The translations under genes and the position numbers were made by a program. A DNA stretch of 64,000 nt from Oxydemutator sp963693105 (GTDB lineage Bacteria > Pseudomonadota > Gammaproteobacteria > Poriferisulfidales > Oxydemutatoraceae): NCBI GenBank assembly GCA_963693105.1, contig OY843752.1:1364001-1428000 (forward strand), in the 5' to 3' direction. This document shows positions 18,736-32,100 of the stretch, one piece after another (position 1 is the stretch's first letter; the number at the start of each line of letters is the position of its first letter). The notes under the pieces are model-generated. The model saw only the letters and a list, made by a program, of their open reading frames with translations, had not been told where the DNA came from and ran no database searches.

Positions 18736-21312
18736 ATGGAAAAGTACACGCCCTCGATGCAGCGATACCTGCAAATCAAGTCGGAACACCCGGACTTGCT
18801 GCTGTTCTACCAGATGGGGGATTTTTACGAGCTGTTCTACGACGACGCCGAAAAAGTCGCCCGCCTGCTCGACATCACGCTGACCTCGCGCAGCCTGTCG
18901 TCGTCCGGCAAGCCGATTCCGATGGCCGGGGTGCCGGTGCATTCGGCGGAATCCCATGTCGCAAGACTCGTTCGCAAGGGTCAGTCGGTCGTCATTTGCG
19001 ACCAGGTGGGCGATGCCAAAACCAGCCGCGGGCCGATCGAGCGCAAGGTCACGCAAATTGTCACGCCGGGCACGTTGACCGAGGAAACACTGTTGCAGGA
19101 CCGCCGCGAGAACCTGCTGGCCGGCATTTACCGCGGCGAAAACGCCTATGGTCTGGCCGTGCTGGAGCTCAGCGCCGGACGTTTCACGCTGCGCGAGTGC
19201 CGCGACAAGGCCGCCCTCGACAGCGAACTCGAGCGTCTCAGGCCGGCCGAGATTCTGGTCAGCGAGGAACACGCCGACGAGTACGGGCACGACGAGCCGC
19301 TTTCGGTGGACGGCTGCCGCCAGCCGCCGTGGCATTTCGAGTTCGAAAATTGCCACCGCGAATTGTGTGAACAGATGGGGACCCGCGATCTTTCCGGTTT
19401 CGGCTGCGAGGACATGCGCGCCGGCATTTGCGCGGCGGGCGCGCTGCTGCGTTATGTCAGGGACACACAGAAATCGGCGCTGCCGCACCTGCGCGGCATC
19501 ACCGCCGAACGCGAGCGGGACTATATCGAGATGGACGCGATCAGCCGCAGCTGCCTCGAAATAGACCGCTCCATCTCCGGCCACGAAGAGCACACGCTCA
19601 TCGCCGTCCACGACCATGCGATGTCGGCGATGGGTTCGCGCTGTCTGCGGCGCTGGTTTGGACAACCGCTGAGAGACCACGCGCGCATCGAGGCGCGGCA
19701 CGAGGCGATTGCGTGGCTGCTGGACGAAGGCGACCTTGAAACCCTGCGCGAGCATCTCGGCAAAATCAACGACACCGAACGAATCGCCTCGCGGCTCGCG
19801 CTGATGAGCGCGCGCCCGCGCGACCTGATTGGATTGCGCGACACGCTCGAACGCCTGCCGCAGATCAAATCCCAAATCGAGGCGGCGGGCGCCCCGTTGC
19901 TCTCGCAAATCCGGGAGCAGCTGACGGAGCAGCCGGAATTGCTCGACGAACTGCGGCGCGCCGTGGTCGAGGAGCCGCCCGTCACGGTGCGCGACGGCGG
20001 CGTCATCGCGCAAGGCTACGACGCGCAACTCGATGAATTGCGCGGTTTGACGGGCAACGCCGACCAGTATCTGCTGGACCTCGAAAGCACCGAGAAAAAA
20101 CGCACCGGAATCGCCAACCTGCGCGTCGCCTACAACAAGATTCACGGCTACTACATCGAGGTGCCTAAATCCCAGGGCGACCAGGTTCCGGAGGAGTACC
20201 GCCGCACGCAGACGCTCAAAAACGTCGAACGCTTCACATTGCCCGAACTGCGCCAGTTTGAAAGCCGCGTGATTACCGCGCGTGAGCGCTCGCTGGCCCG
20301 GGAAAAGGCGGTTTACCGCGGCCTGCTCGAAAGTTTTGTAGAGCGGCTGCCGCGGCTCAAGCAATGTTCGCAGGCGCTGGCGGCGCTGGATACGCTGGCG
20401 GCGCTGGCGTGGTGTGCGCGGCGCTACGACTACAACCGCCCCTGTTTCACCGACCGCCCGGGCATCGCCATTGCCGGCGGGCGCCACCCGGTGGTCGAGC
20501 GTTTCATCGAGCACGATTTTGTACCGAACGACCTCGTGCTCGACGACTCGCGCCGCATGTTGATCATCACCGGCCCCAACATGGGCGGCAAATCCACCTA
20601 CATGCGACAGACCGCGCTCATCGTGCTGCTGGCGCACATCGGCGCCTACGTGCCGGCGGAAAAAGCCGAGATCGGCGTCATTGACAGGATTTTCACGCGC
20701 ATCGGCGCGTTCGACGACATCGCTTCGGGGCGCTCGACGTTCATGGTCGAGATGACCGAGGCCGCCAACATCCTCAACAATGCGACCGACAAAAGCCTCG
20801 TGCTGATGGACGAGATAGGCCGCGGCACCAGCACTTTCGACGGCCTCAGCCTGGCCTGGGCCTGCGCCTCGCACCTGGTCGGCGCGACCCGTTCACTGAC
20901 GTTGTTCGCCACCCACTATTTCGAATTGACGACATTGACCGAGTTGCACGATCAATTACACAATGTGCACATTGACGCCGTCGAGCACAACGAGAAAATC
21001 GTCTTTCTGCACAAGGTCAAGGAAGGCGCGGCCAGCAAAAGCTACGGCCTGCAGGTCGCCCGCCTCGCCGGAATCCCGGCCCGCGTCATTGAACTGGCGC
21101 ACGAAAAACTGAAACAGATGGAAGTGCAGGAACGGGCGTTGTCGGCGCAATCGGGGCAGATGCCGCTGGACCTGCCGGCCACCACCGCCGACACGACGAC
21201 GCCCGACGATTTGCGGAGCGAACTGGATGACATCCAGCCCGACCGGCTGACACCGCGCGACGCGCTTGAGGTGCTCTACCGGCTCAAGGAATTGTCGAAG
21301 CGCCCGCCCTGA
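18736..21312 (+). CDS. mutS: DNA mismatch repair protein MutS
   Basis: MutS recognises mismatches and, with MutL, starts repair. The 858-aa product has the mismatch-probing Phe-x-Glu motif in MGDFYELFYDD near residue 30, connector and lever domains, Walker A TGPNMGGKSTYMRQ (nt about 20571-20612), Walker B LVLMDEIGRGTSTFDG, and a C-terminal helix region. The ATG at 18736 (MEKYTPSMQRYL) matches the family N-terminus; an upstream open stretch of 57 codons is antisense to pncC and is excluded. Its stop abuts the end of convergent greA. Confidence 0.98.
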   Translation: MEKYTPSMQRYLQIKSEHPDLLLFYQMGDFYELFYDDAEKVARLLDITLTSRSLSSSGKPIPMAGVPVHSAESHVARLVRKGQSVVICDQVGDAKTSRGPIERKVTQIVTPGTLTEETLLQDRRENLLAGIYRGENAYGLAVLELSAGRFTLRECRDKAALDSELERLRPAEILVSEEHADEYGHDEPLSVDGCRQPPWHFEFENCHRELCEQMGTRDLSGFGCEDMRAGICAAGALLRYVRDTQKSALPHLRGITAERERDYIEMDAISRSCLEIDRSISGHEEHTLIAVHDHAMSAMGSRCLRRWFGQPLRDHARIEARHEAIAWLLDEGDLETLREHLGKINDTERIASRLALMSARPRDLIGLRDTLERLPQIKSQIEAAGAPLLSQIREQLTEQPELLDELRRAVVEEPPVTVRDGGVIAQGYDAQLDELRGLTGNADQYLLDLESTEKKRTGIANLRVAYNKIHGYYIEVPKSQGDQVPEEYRRTQTLKNVERFTLPELRQFESRVITARERSLAREKAVYRGLLESFVERLPRLKQCSQALAALDTLAALAWCARRYDYNRPCFTDRPGIAIAGGRHPVVERFIEHDFVPNDLVLDDSRRMLIITGPNMGGKSTYMRQTALIVLLAHIGAYVPAEKAEIGVIDRIFTRIGAFDDIASGRSTFMVEMTEAANILNNATDKSLVLMDEIGRGTSTFDGLSLAWACASHLVGATRSLTLFATHYFELTTLTELHDQLHNVHIDAVEHNEKIVFLHKVKEGAASKSYGLQVARLAGIPARVIELAHEKLKQMEVQERALSAQSGQMPLDLPATTADTTTPDDLRSELDDIQPDRLTPRDALEVLYRLKELSKRPP

Positions 21313-21792
21313 TCAGGCGTACGATATTTTCTCGATTTCCCAGGTCTTGTCACCGCCGGGGGCGTTGACGACGGCGGCTTCGCCCTCGCTCTTGCCAATC
21401 AGCGCGCGCGCAATCGGCGATGTGACGGACACCCGGCTGGTTTTCATATCGGCTTCCGGCTCGCCGACGATCTGACAGGTCATCCGGTTGTCCTCTTCCC
21501 TGTCGTACAACGTGACGGTCGCGCCGAACACGACTCTGCCGTTGTGCTGCACCGTCGCCACATCAATCACCTCGCAGAAAGACAGGAATATCTCAATCTC
21601 CTTGATGCGGCCCTCGTTAAAGCCCTGGCGTTCGCGCGCCGCCTTGTACTCGGCGTTTTCCTTCAGGTCGCCGTGCTCGCGCGCCGTGCTGATCGCCTCG
21701 GTGATTTGCGGACGCTCCTCGTTTTTCAGCCGCTGCAATTCCTCGCGCAGTTCCGCGGCGCCCCTTTTCGTGATTGGTTTCTTTCGTTCCAT
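21313..21792 (-). CDS. greA: transcription elongation factor GreA
   Basis: GreA rescues backtracked RNA polymerase by stimulating cleavage of the nascent transcript. The 159-aa protein has the N-terminal coiled-coil hairpin with acidic tip (TAREHGDLKENAEYKAA, residues about 36-52) and the C-terminal FKBP-like domain (VTSPIARALIGKSEG). The ATG at 21792 gives the usual length. It follows carB by 22 bases, as in the classic carA-carB-greA cluster. Confidence 0.97.
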   Translation of the reverse strand: MERKKPITKRGAAELREELQRLKNEERPQITEAISTAREHGDLKENAEYKAARERQGFNEGRIKEIEIFLSFCEVIDVATVQHNGRVVFGATVTLYDREEDNRMTCQIVGEPEADMKTSRVSVTSPIARALIGKSEGEAAVVNAPGGDKTWEIEKISYA

Positions 21793-21814
21793 AGCCTTTG
21801 TTTCCCGTGGCCCG

Positions 21815-25014
<3,200 letters not shown>

Positions 25015-25015
<1 letters not shown>

Positions 25016-26130
25016 CAGGAACGCGCCTGTTCCATCAGTTCAGCGAAGTGGTCAAACAGGCCTGAGACGTCGTGCGGGCCGGGGCTGGCCTCGGGATGAC
25101 CCTGAAAGCCGAACGCCGGTTTTTGCGTATGGTGAATTCCCTGCAGCGAGCCGTCGAAGAGTGAGCGGTGCGTCGCGCGCAAATGGCGAGGCAGGCCGGC
25201 CTCCTCGACGCAAAAGCCGTGATTCTGGCTGGTAATCAGCACCCTGCCGCTGTCCATCTCAAGCACCGGGTGATTGGCGCCGTGGTGACCGAACTTCATC
25301 TTCTCGGTGCGCGCGCCACAGGCCAGCCCCAGCAGCTGGTGGCCGAGGCAAATACCGAAAACCGGCATGTCGGCGTCGAGCAGCTCGCGTATCGCCGCAA
25401 TGGCGTAATCGCACGGTTCGGGGTCGCCCGGTCCGTTCGACAAAAAGACGCCGTCGGGGCGGCGCTCGAGGACTTCGCGCGCCGGGGTCGCCGCGGGCAC
25501 GACCTCGACCCGGCAGCCGCCGGCGCTCAACATGCGCAGGATGTTGCGCTTGATGCCGTAATCATAGGCGACGACCGAATAGCGCGCCGCCGCGCCGGCA
25601 TCGGGGCGCGATTCGCCCTGCTTCCAGCGGTACGTCGTGTCCGTCGTCACCTGCGAGGCCAGGTCCATGCCCTTGAGACCGGCGAACTCCCCGAGGGCGG
25701 CCGCAGCCCGCTCGCGGCTGACTGATTCATCGAACAAGACGCCGTTCATCGCGCCGAAGCGCCGCAGATGCCGCGTCAGCCGTCGCGTGTCGATGTCGGC
25801 GGCAGCGGCGATTTGATGCCGCGACAGGTAGGCTCCGAGATCGTCGCGGCTGCGCCAGTTGCTGGCGCGCGCCGGCAGGTCGCGCACCACCAGGCCCGCC
25901 GCGTGGATGCGCGCCGCTTCCTCGTCTTCCTCGTTGACGCCGGTGTTGCCGATGTGAGGGCAGGTCAAAGTCACGATCTGGCGGGCATAGGATGGGTCGG
26001 TCAGAATCTCCTGATAGCCCGTCATTGCGGTATTGAAAACCACCTCACCGACGTTGAAACCGACGTGGCCGATGGAACGGCCTTCAAACAGGGTGTTGTC
26101 TTCCAGCAGCAGAAATGCGGACTTTGTCAT
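25015..26130 (-). CDS. carA: carbamoyl-phosphate synthase small subunit
   Basis: The glutaminase subunit that supplies ammonia to CarB. The 371-aa product has the N-terminal CPSase small-chain domain (FNTAMTGYQEILTDPSY) and a class I glutamine amidotransferase domain with the nucleophile in FGICLGHQLLGL, and the His-x-Glu pair in FQGHPEASPGP near the C-terminus. First gene of carA-carB-greA. No promoter was identified in the 131 bases upstream. Confidence 0.98.
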
Positions 26131-26261
26131 CGGGAAACCGGGGGCGGACGGTCAGTATAAGCGGCGGCGCAATCCGTGGCAACGCATTCGCCGGAAGTCA
26201 GGATGCGCGCGCCGGGACGCAAGGGCGCGGCCCGGAATCAGATTACGGGGAAAGTCGCGGG

Positions 26262-26612
26262 TCAGATACGGGAATCAAGAATATGCCACTCCCATCTGTG
26301 CAACTGCCATTCATTATCCAGAAACTTGCGGAAAGTCAGGGCGAGGTCCCTGTCAAACCACCGGTATCTCCATTCCAGCTCTCTCCAGGTTTTTTTGTCA
26401 TCGTCGCTGCTCAAGACCCGGATAGACGTTTCATCGGGTTCTCCAATCAGGGAGTCAACAACCTCCCGGCTCATGGACAAAGCCAGTTTGGCGGCCTCTT
26501 CCCGGAAATCTTCGCTGGTAAAGCCTCCGCGGTTCTCGTACGGTTTCGGTCCGCAGGCGACGGTCAGTGCAATCAGCAAAGCGCAGATAAGACTGTGTGT
26601 AATCACTCTCAT
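26262..26612 (-). CDS. small lipoprotein, function unknown
   Basis: A 116-aa protein with a signal peptide of about 19 residues and a plausible lipobox TVAC with Cys20. The body contains VDSLIGEPDETSIRVL followed by a Trp- and Asp-rich strand region ending in WEWHILDSRI. The pattern of a G-x-P turn after a helix recalls BamE/SmpA-like lipoprotein folds, but the similarity is too weak to assign. I took the ATG at 26612 because it places the positive n-region directly before the hydrophobic core. It lies between carA and epmA without clear operon links. Confidence 0.7.
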   Translation of the reverse strand: MRVITHSLICALLIALTVACGPKPYENRGGFTSEDFREEAAKLALSMSREVVDSLIGEPDETSIRVLSSDDDKKTWRELEWRYRWFDRDLALTFRKFLDNEWQLHRWEWHILDSRI

Positions 26613-26668
26613 GTTCAGTACTTCCAGAAACTGTAAGTCCATACATTATATTCTGGCGCCGGTTTTTA

Positions 26669-27580
26669 TCAAGTTTCCGTCATGGCCATTACCTCGGTGA
26701 TGTTTTGCGCCTGAATCAAGCACATCAGCAGGCGCTCAAAGCCCGCCGCGACACCGGCGCATTCGGGCAGGCCCGTTTGTTCGGGACATTCAAGCGCCGC
26801 CAGAAAACGCTCGTCCGGGGTGGTTTCGGCGAGGCCGCGCCGGGCGCGGCGCGTGTTGTCCGCCGCGAAACGCACGCGGTAATCGGCAGCCCGGGTCAAT
26901 TCCTGAAAACCGTTGGCGAGTTCGATGTCGCCGTAAAAGATTTCAAACCGCTGTGCATGGCCGTGCTCCGAAATCCGCGCGTACGACGCCTGCCGCACGG
27001 GGAAATCATGGAGCGCGGTCAGGCAATCGCGCCTGAAATGTTTTGCCGCCAGCAGCGCGAACAGAAAGTCCAGCGCGTCGTCGGTGTCGCAACATTGCCG
27101 AAGACCCTGTTTCTCCGCGAGAGCCTGCAAACGCGCGCCGTCGTCATCGAGCGGATCCATTCCGAAGGCATCGAGAAAAGCCTCCCGGTACGGAACCAGC
27201 ACCGTGTCGGCGAGTTCCAGCGGGCGCAGGACATGCGACAGCAATTCCAGGGTTTCATCGAGCAGGTGCAGGTAATCGAGGCCGACGCGGTACCATTCGA
27301 GCAGCGTGAATTCAGGCTGATGATGCGCGCCGGATTCGTCGTTTCTGAAAACCGGCCCCAGCTGCCAGATATCGCCGCTGCCCGCCGCCAGCAACCGCTT
27401 CATCTCGAACTCGGGCGAGGTCCTGAGCCAGCCGCCGCCGGCGGCCATGCTCTCGATGTTCGCTTCGCCGGCCGGGGCGCCGACGATACACGGCGTCGCC
27501 GTTTCGAGCACGCCGCGCGCGCTGAAAAAGGCGCGAATCTGTTCGACCACCCGCGCGCGCAGATGCAAACGCTCCGTCAA
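26669..27580 (-). CDS. epmA: EF-P lysine--beta-lysine ligase EpmA
   Basis: EpmA attaches (R)-beta-lysine to Lys34 of elongation factor P. The 303-aa protein is a stand-alone class II lysyl-tRNA synthetase-like catalytic core: motif 2 in FRNDESGAHHQPEFTLLEWY and motif 3 in GVAAGFERLLM, without an anticodon-binding domain. The only in-frame start after the efp stop is the TTG at 27580; the product is slightly shorter at the N-terminus than Escherichia coli EpmA (325 aa). It lies 42 bases after efp in the same direction, and epmB is divergent on the other side. Confidence 0.94.
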   Translation of the reverse strand: MTERLHLRARVVEQIRAFFSARGVLETATPCIVGAPAGEANIESMAAGGGWLRTSPEFEMKRLLAAGSGDIWQLGPVFRNDESGAHHQPEFTLLEWYRVGLDYLHLLDETLELLSHVLRPLELADTVLVPYREAFLDAFGMDPLDDDGARLQALAEKQGLRQCCDTDDALDFLFALLAAKHFRRDCLTALHDFPVRQASYARISEHGHAQRFEIFYGDIELANGFQELTRAADYRVRFAADNTRRARRGLAETTPDERFLAALECPEQTGLPECAGVAAGFERLLMCLIQAQNITEVMAMTET

Positions 27581-27622
27581 CTCCGTGCGACGGTTCCGCG
27601 GCTGTGGTTTCGTATCCAGGAG

Positions 27623-28189
27623 TTACTTCACCCGGCTTACGTACTCGCCGTTGCGGGTATCGACTCGCAGAACTTCTCCTTCTTCGACAAACAACGGCAC
27701 CTTGACGACGGCGCCGGTTTCCAGTTTTGCCGGCTTGACGCCGCCGCTGGCCGTGTCGCCGCGCAGGCCGGGGTCGGTTTCGACGACCTTCAGTTCGACG
27801 AAATTGGGCGGCGTCACCGCAATCGGGCGGCCATTGTAGAGCGTGACGACACAGACATCCTGCTCGCGCAGCCAGTTCTCGGCCCCGTCCATGGCCGCCG
27901 CGTCCGCCGCGTACTGCTCGTATGTCGTGCCGTCCATGAAATGCCACTGGCCGCTGTCGGTGTAGAGATAGCCGAGTTCGATCTCCAGCACATCGGCGGC
28001 CTCGGCCGTCTCGCCCGACTTGAATGTCTTGTCGAGCATGCGCCCGCTCAGCAGATTCCGCATTTTGACGCGGTTGAATGCCTGCCCTTTCCCCGGTTTG
28101 ACGAATTCATTGACGAGGATGACGTGGGGTTCGCCGTTCAGCAGTATCTTGAGACCCGCCCTGAATTCGCTGGTGCTATAATTCGCCAT
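27623..28189 (-). CDS. efp: elongation factor P
   Basis: EF-P relieves ribosome stalling at polyproline motifs. The 188-aa protein has the three-domain length and the modification loop VKPGKGQAF with the acceptor Lys at position 34, as in EpmAB-modified EF-P. GAGGA precedes the ATG. Promoter elements TTGGCT and TATAAC with a 17-base spacer lie inside the start of epmB. Both modification enzymes are adjacent, so the module is self-contained; no epmC hydroxylase gene is seen nearby. Confidence 0.97.
   Translation of the reverse strand: MANYSTSEFRAGLKILLNGEPHVILVNEFVKPGKGQAFNRVKMRNLLSGRMLDKTFKSGETAEAADVLEIELGYLYTDSGQWHFMDGTTYEQYAADAAAMDGAENWLREQDVCVVTLYNGRPIAVTPPNFVELKVVETDPGLRGDTASGGVKPAKLETGAVVKVPLFVEEGEVLRVDTRNGEYVSRVK
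28177..28182 (+). promoter_or_regulatory. extended -10 element for epmB
   Basis: TGC-TATAAT reads toward epmB inside the first codons of efp. Expected initiation, six to eight bases further on, falls at or next to the epmB GTG at 28191, so the message could be leaderless. Confidence 0.5.
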
Positions 28190-28190
28190 A

Positions 28191-29198
28191 GTGTCCTCTG
28201 ATACCCGTTATACCAGCCCTTCCAATACAAGCCAACCACCACAAGCCGCCGACACGGTCACCCGCGTCAGTGATTTGCGCCGGTTGCTCGACCTTCCGGC
28301 GAACCCGCCGGACGGTCCAATCCCGCGCGACTGTGCTGAATTTCCGTTGAAGGTTCCGCGCGCCTGGCTCGCCAGAATCGCCAGGGGCGACGCCGACGAT
28401 CCGCTGCTGCGGCAGGTGCTGCCGGTTGCCGCCGAAGCCGCGCAAACCGACGGCTTCGATGCCGATGCGGTCGGCGACCTCGCGGCGGACGCCGGCAACG
28501 GCATTCTGCAAAAATACCGCCACCGGGTGCTGCTGATCGTCACCGGCGCCTGCGCCATCCATTGCCGTTATTGTTTCCGCCGTCATTTCCCCTACCGCGA
28601 GCACAGTCTGGCCGGACATCTCGACGCCGCCGTGGACTTCATCGCCGGCCATGCGGACATCGAGGAAGTCATACTGAGCGGCGGCGATCCGCTGACGCTT
28701 GCCAATCATAAATTGTTCGATTTGTGCGAGCGCCTGGAAGCCATCCCGCACATCGCACGCATCCGCATCCACACCCGGCTGCCGGTGGTATGCCCGGAGA
28801 GGATGGATTCCGCGCTGCTGGCCTGGTCAAAGCGGCGCTCCAGGCCTTACGTTATGGTGCTGCACGTCAACCACCCTGACGAGATGGACCAAGCCGCCGG
28901 CGAGGCCGTCGCCGCGATGCGGCACTGGACGCTGCTGAACCAGGCGGTGCTGCTGAAAGGCGTCAACGACGATGTCAAAACGCTGGTCCGCCTGAGCCGT
29001 CGCTGTTTTGAAGTCGGTGTGCTGCCCTATTACCTGCATTTGCTCGACCGGGTGCGCGGAACCGCCCATTTCGAGGTGGACGAGGCGACAGCGCGGCGCC
29101 TGATGCGGGAGGTCGGCGCCCGTCTGCCCGGCTATCTGGTGCCGAAGCTGGTGCGCGAAACCCCCGGCGCCCCGGCAAAAGAGATGGTCGCCTGTTAA
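28191..29198 (+). CDS. epmB: EF-P-specific lysine 2,3-aminomutase EpmB
   Basis: A radical-SAM, PLP-dependent enzyme that makes (R)-beta-lysine for EF-P modification. The 335-aa product has the cluster motif C-x3-C-x2-C at residues 121, 125 and 128 (GACAIHCRYCFRRHFPY), then SGGDPL and PYYLHLLDRV. The start codon is GTG, one base from the divergent efp ATG; the resulting N-terminus has about the same length before the conserved DLRRLL block as in Escherichia coli EpmB. Its stop overlaps the end of the convergent surface-protein gene by four bases. Confidence 0.94.
   Translation: MSSDTRYTSPSNTSQPPQAADTVTRVSDLRRLLDLPANPPDGPIPRDCAEFPLKVPRAWLARIARGDADDPLLRQVLPVAAEAAQTDGFDADAVGDLAADAGNGILQKYRHRVLLIVTGACAIHCRYCFRRHFPYREHSLAGHLDAAVDFIAGHADIEEVILSGGDPLTLANHKLFDLCERLEAIPHIARIRIHTRLPVVCPERMDSALLAWSKRRSRPYVMVLHVNHPDEMDQAAGEAVAAMRHWTLLNQAVLLKGVNDDVKTLVRLSRRCFEVGVLPYYLHLLDRVRGTAHFEVDEATARRLMREVGARLPGYLVPKLVRETPGAPAKEMVAC
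28207..28235 (-). promoter_or_regulatory. efp: candidate efp promoter
   Basis: On the minus strand TTGGCT (28230-28235) and TATAAC (28207-28212) are separated by 17 bases, with TG just before the -10. The promoter lies within the epmB coding start and would overlap transcription from the opposite epmB promoter. Confidence 0.5.
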
Positions 29199-32100
29199 CG
29201 CAAAGAAGGTTCGGACACCCGGCGGCGGCGTGCTTGCACGACCAGCAACGCCAGCAGCAGGATGCCCAGGCCGGCCAGGCCAAAACCGCCGCTACCGCCG
29301 CTGATTGTGCCGCCGGTTGCGCCGCCGCTACCGCCGCCGGTTGTGCCGCCGCCACCTGCGGCGGCCATCACAACATCATCGCGCTCGGTGCGGCTCGTGC
29401 CCATCGGGTCTTTGATAATGCCGTTCACCTCGCTGTCCTCGTCATTCGGGCCGCCGTCCACGATGTAGAGTACTACGCAGAGGTCGTCCGGCATCTTGTC
29501 ACGGTTCAGATTGCCGTCGTCGCCGCGATTGCGGTACAGACTGGCAGCCGTACCGTCGTCCGTCGGACAACTGCCGTTGTCGTCCAGTGGCGCGAAGCCG
29601 TATTCATTGCCGCCCGGCTCGGCGTCCACCGTGAAAAGCTCGGTTCGGGTGCTGTTCCCGCCGCGGTATTTATACAGAAACAGCGGGCTTGCATCCGCCA
29701 GCATTTCCGGCAACGGGATAATCACCCCGGCACGGCCTCCCGCCACAGTCGTGGCGACCGCCTCCGCTGTCGTGGAGGTTGTTACCGCCGGGGGCACGCC
29801 GCTGATGTCAAAGTCGTAGGTCACTTCAAAAGCGCTCGTCTCGGCCGAGGCCGGCAGGCGCACACCGGCTTTGGATGCCGAATACTTGTCGTAGTCTTCG
29901 AGATCCAGTTCATCGTAGCCGCCATCGGGGCCGGGGTTCAACCCCATTTGCGCCATCAGCGTTGCCGACGATGCGTCCGCCCGGGTTCTGTCGCCCAGGC
30001 TCAATTCATGCACGGGCAGTACCGGACGGATATGATGCTGCGGATTGATGACCGTCATTTCCGTGCCGCTCGCAACCACAACCGGCAAGCCCTGCACTTC
30101 CGGGTAAGGATCCTGGCTGTCCGGGATGCCGTCGCCATCACCATCACCGGATTGTTCCCCCAGTTGTGCGCTTACGCTCCTGAACTGTCGCGGCACCACC
30201 GGCCAGGTCAAGGTCGCCGCCGTGGTCCGGGTGGCGGCGTATTCTCCCTGGCTGATGGCTTCCGCCGTGACGGTCAGCGACACACTGGTGCCCGTTGCCT
30301 GGACAAAACCAGCGGGCACGTCAAACCGGGCCGTGATCATTCTTGCGCCCGCCCCGCCGGTCAGCCCGACCTCGCGAAGGTTGGTCAGATGCCCGCTCTG
30401 CGCCCTCACGCTGCCGGCATAAAGCACCGGAATCGTGACCTTGTAATTGGCGCCGCCTTCCTCGACGACGCTTCTTTCTTCGCTTTCATCATCTCTCGTC
30501 AGCGCCGGGCGGCCCAGACTCGGCGCCACGCCCTCGATGAAATAGACGACCGTCTCGTTGACCGGCCCCACCTCATAGCTGCTCATGCCCGGGAAGCCGC
30601 TGCTGTCGTCGGTGTAGGCCCCGGCCGCATTCGGGTCTATGCGGTAGCGCTCCCTCGCGTGATCCCCCGGAGTCCGCGTCAGCGTGGAGGCAAAACTGCG
30701 GCGGTCGGCGGCAGCGGCTATGCTCAGTGATCTGTCGGAGGGAGTGGCGTCGGAAACCAGAATCTCCAGGCCGGCCAGGGGAACCTGCGGCGCCTCGGAA
30801 ACCGCCCGGATGAAGATTTCAGCAGCCTCGCGCCGTATAAAGTCGCGCTCCAGCGCCATGTTCACCTGGGGGATGCGTTGAATCCGCTGCGCCGGCAATC
30901 GGACCGGCGTATCCACCGTCGCCCAGCCCCGTTCATTCGCCGCAAACCAGCCGATGGTATGAATCACGTTCGGGAGGATGTTCTGGAAATCCACGACCGC
31001 GCACCCGCCCGCCACGACCGGGGCGTCGTAGTTCGACGGGAAACGGCCGTTGCAGCCGTAAGTCTCCAGGTCGCCGGTCAAATAACCGCCTTCATAACCG
31101 AAAGTATCCGAGAGGTAGTAGGCCCGGATTGTCGTGGCGCCGGTCACGGTCACGCCCAGATGCTCGCGCGGCTCGCGCAACTTGCCGGAGGCGACATAAG
31201 CCGTGTCCGCGACACCGCGTGTCAGCGTGACTTGCGGCCTGCCGCCGCTGTCGCGCAGGTACGGACTGGTCCCGAATCTTGCTTCGGCCCCGTCCGGAAT
31301 GCCGTCGCCATCGCTGTCTTTGCCAGGATTGTGCAGCATCTGCACGTCGAGCATGCTGCCCGACGCGAGCGCGGTCGGGGAACTCGCACGATTGAAAATC
31401 AATGTGTCGCCCCCTTGCGTGGCAAAGTTATAGTCGTATCTTACCCACAAGTTCTCCTCGTTGATTCTTATCGGACGTTGCAGCTGAATGACCACGACGC
31501 CGGTGCTCGCAGCCCCCTCCCCGATGGACTCAAGCGCCACCGAGCGGATGGGGATGTAGGGCCCTGTCGGGCCACGCTGCCCCACCCGGAAACCTCCGCA
31601 TGTTTCGCTTAACGTCAATGGGCCTCGATACTCCACGGGATTACTGCAATCCGCCAATTCGCCATTTCCTCTGGCGGTGACCCGGGTCTGGCTTTCTCCT
31701 TGAAGAGCCTGCGCCGGACCGCTCAGCACGGCGTAGAGGCGCTCGGTGCCGCTGCCGAAGGCGATGCGTGTTTCATCCTGCGGAAAATGCAGGGGCCCGC
31801 TGCTGGGGGCGATATAAATGGTGCGGGCAACGGTGCTCAATGAGCGGCCGGCGCTGTCGCCGTTGCGGTCGGTGTGCGCGGTCAAGGTGATGGCAATGGT
31901 CTCGGTGCTCTCGGTGGAGATATCCGCCAGAATCCTGATGTCGAGATCGATGGAATGCTCCCGGGCACTGATGGCGGCGAAGTTTTGACTGATGAAATCG
32001 CCGTTCCTGACATTGAAGAGCTCCTGAATGGCGTAGTCAACTCCATGAATGGCGCTGCCCTCTGTTCGCCATCGGATGATACTGGTATTCGGGCGAATCG

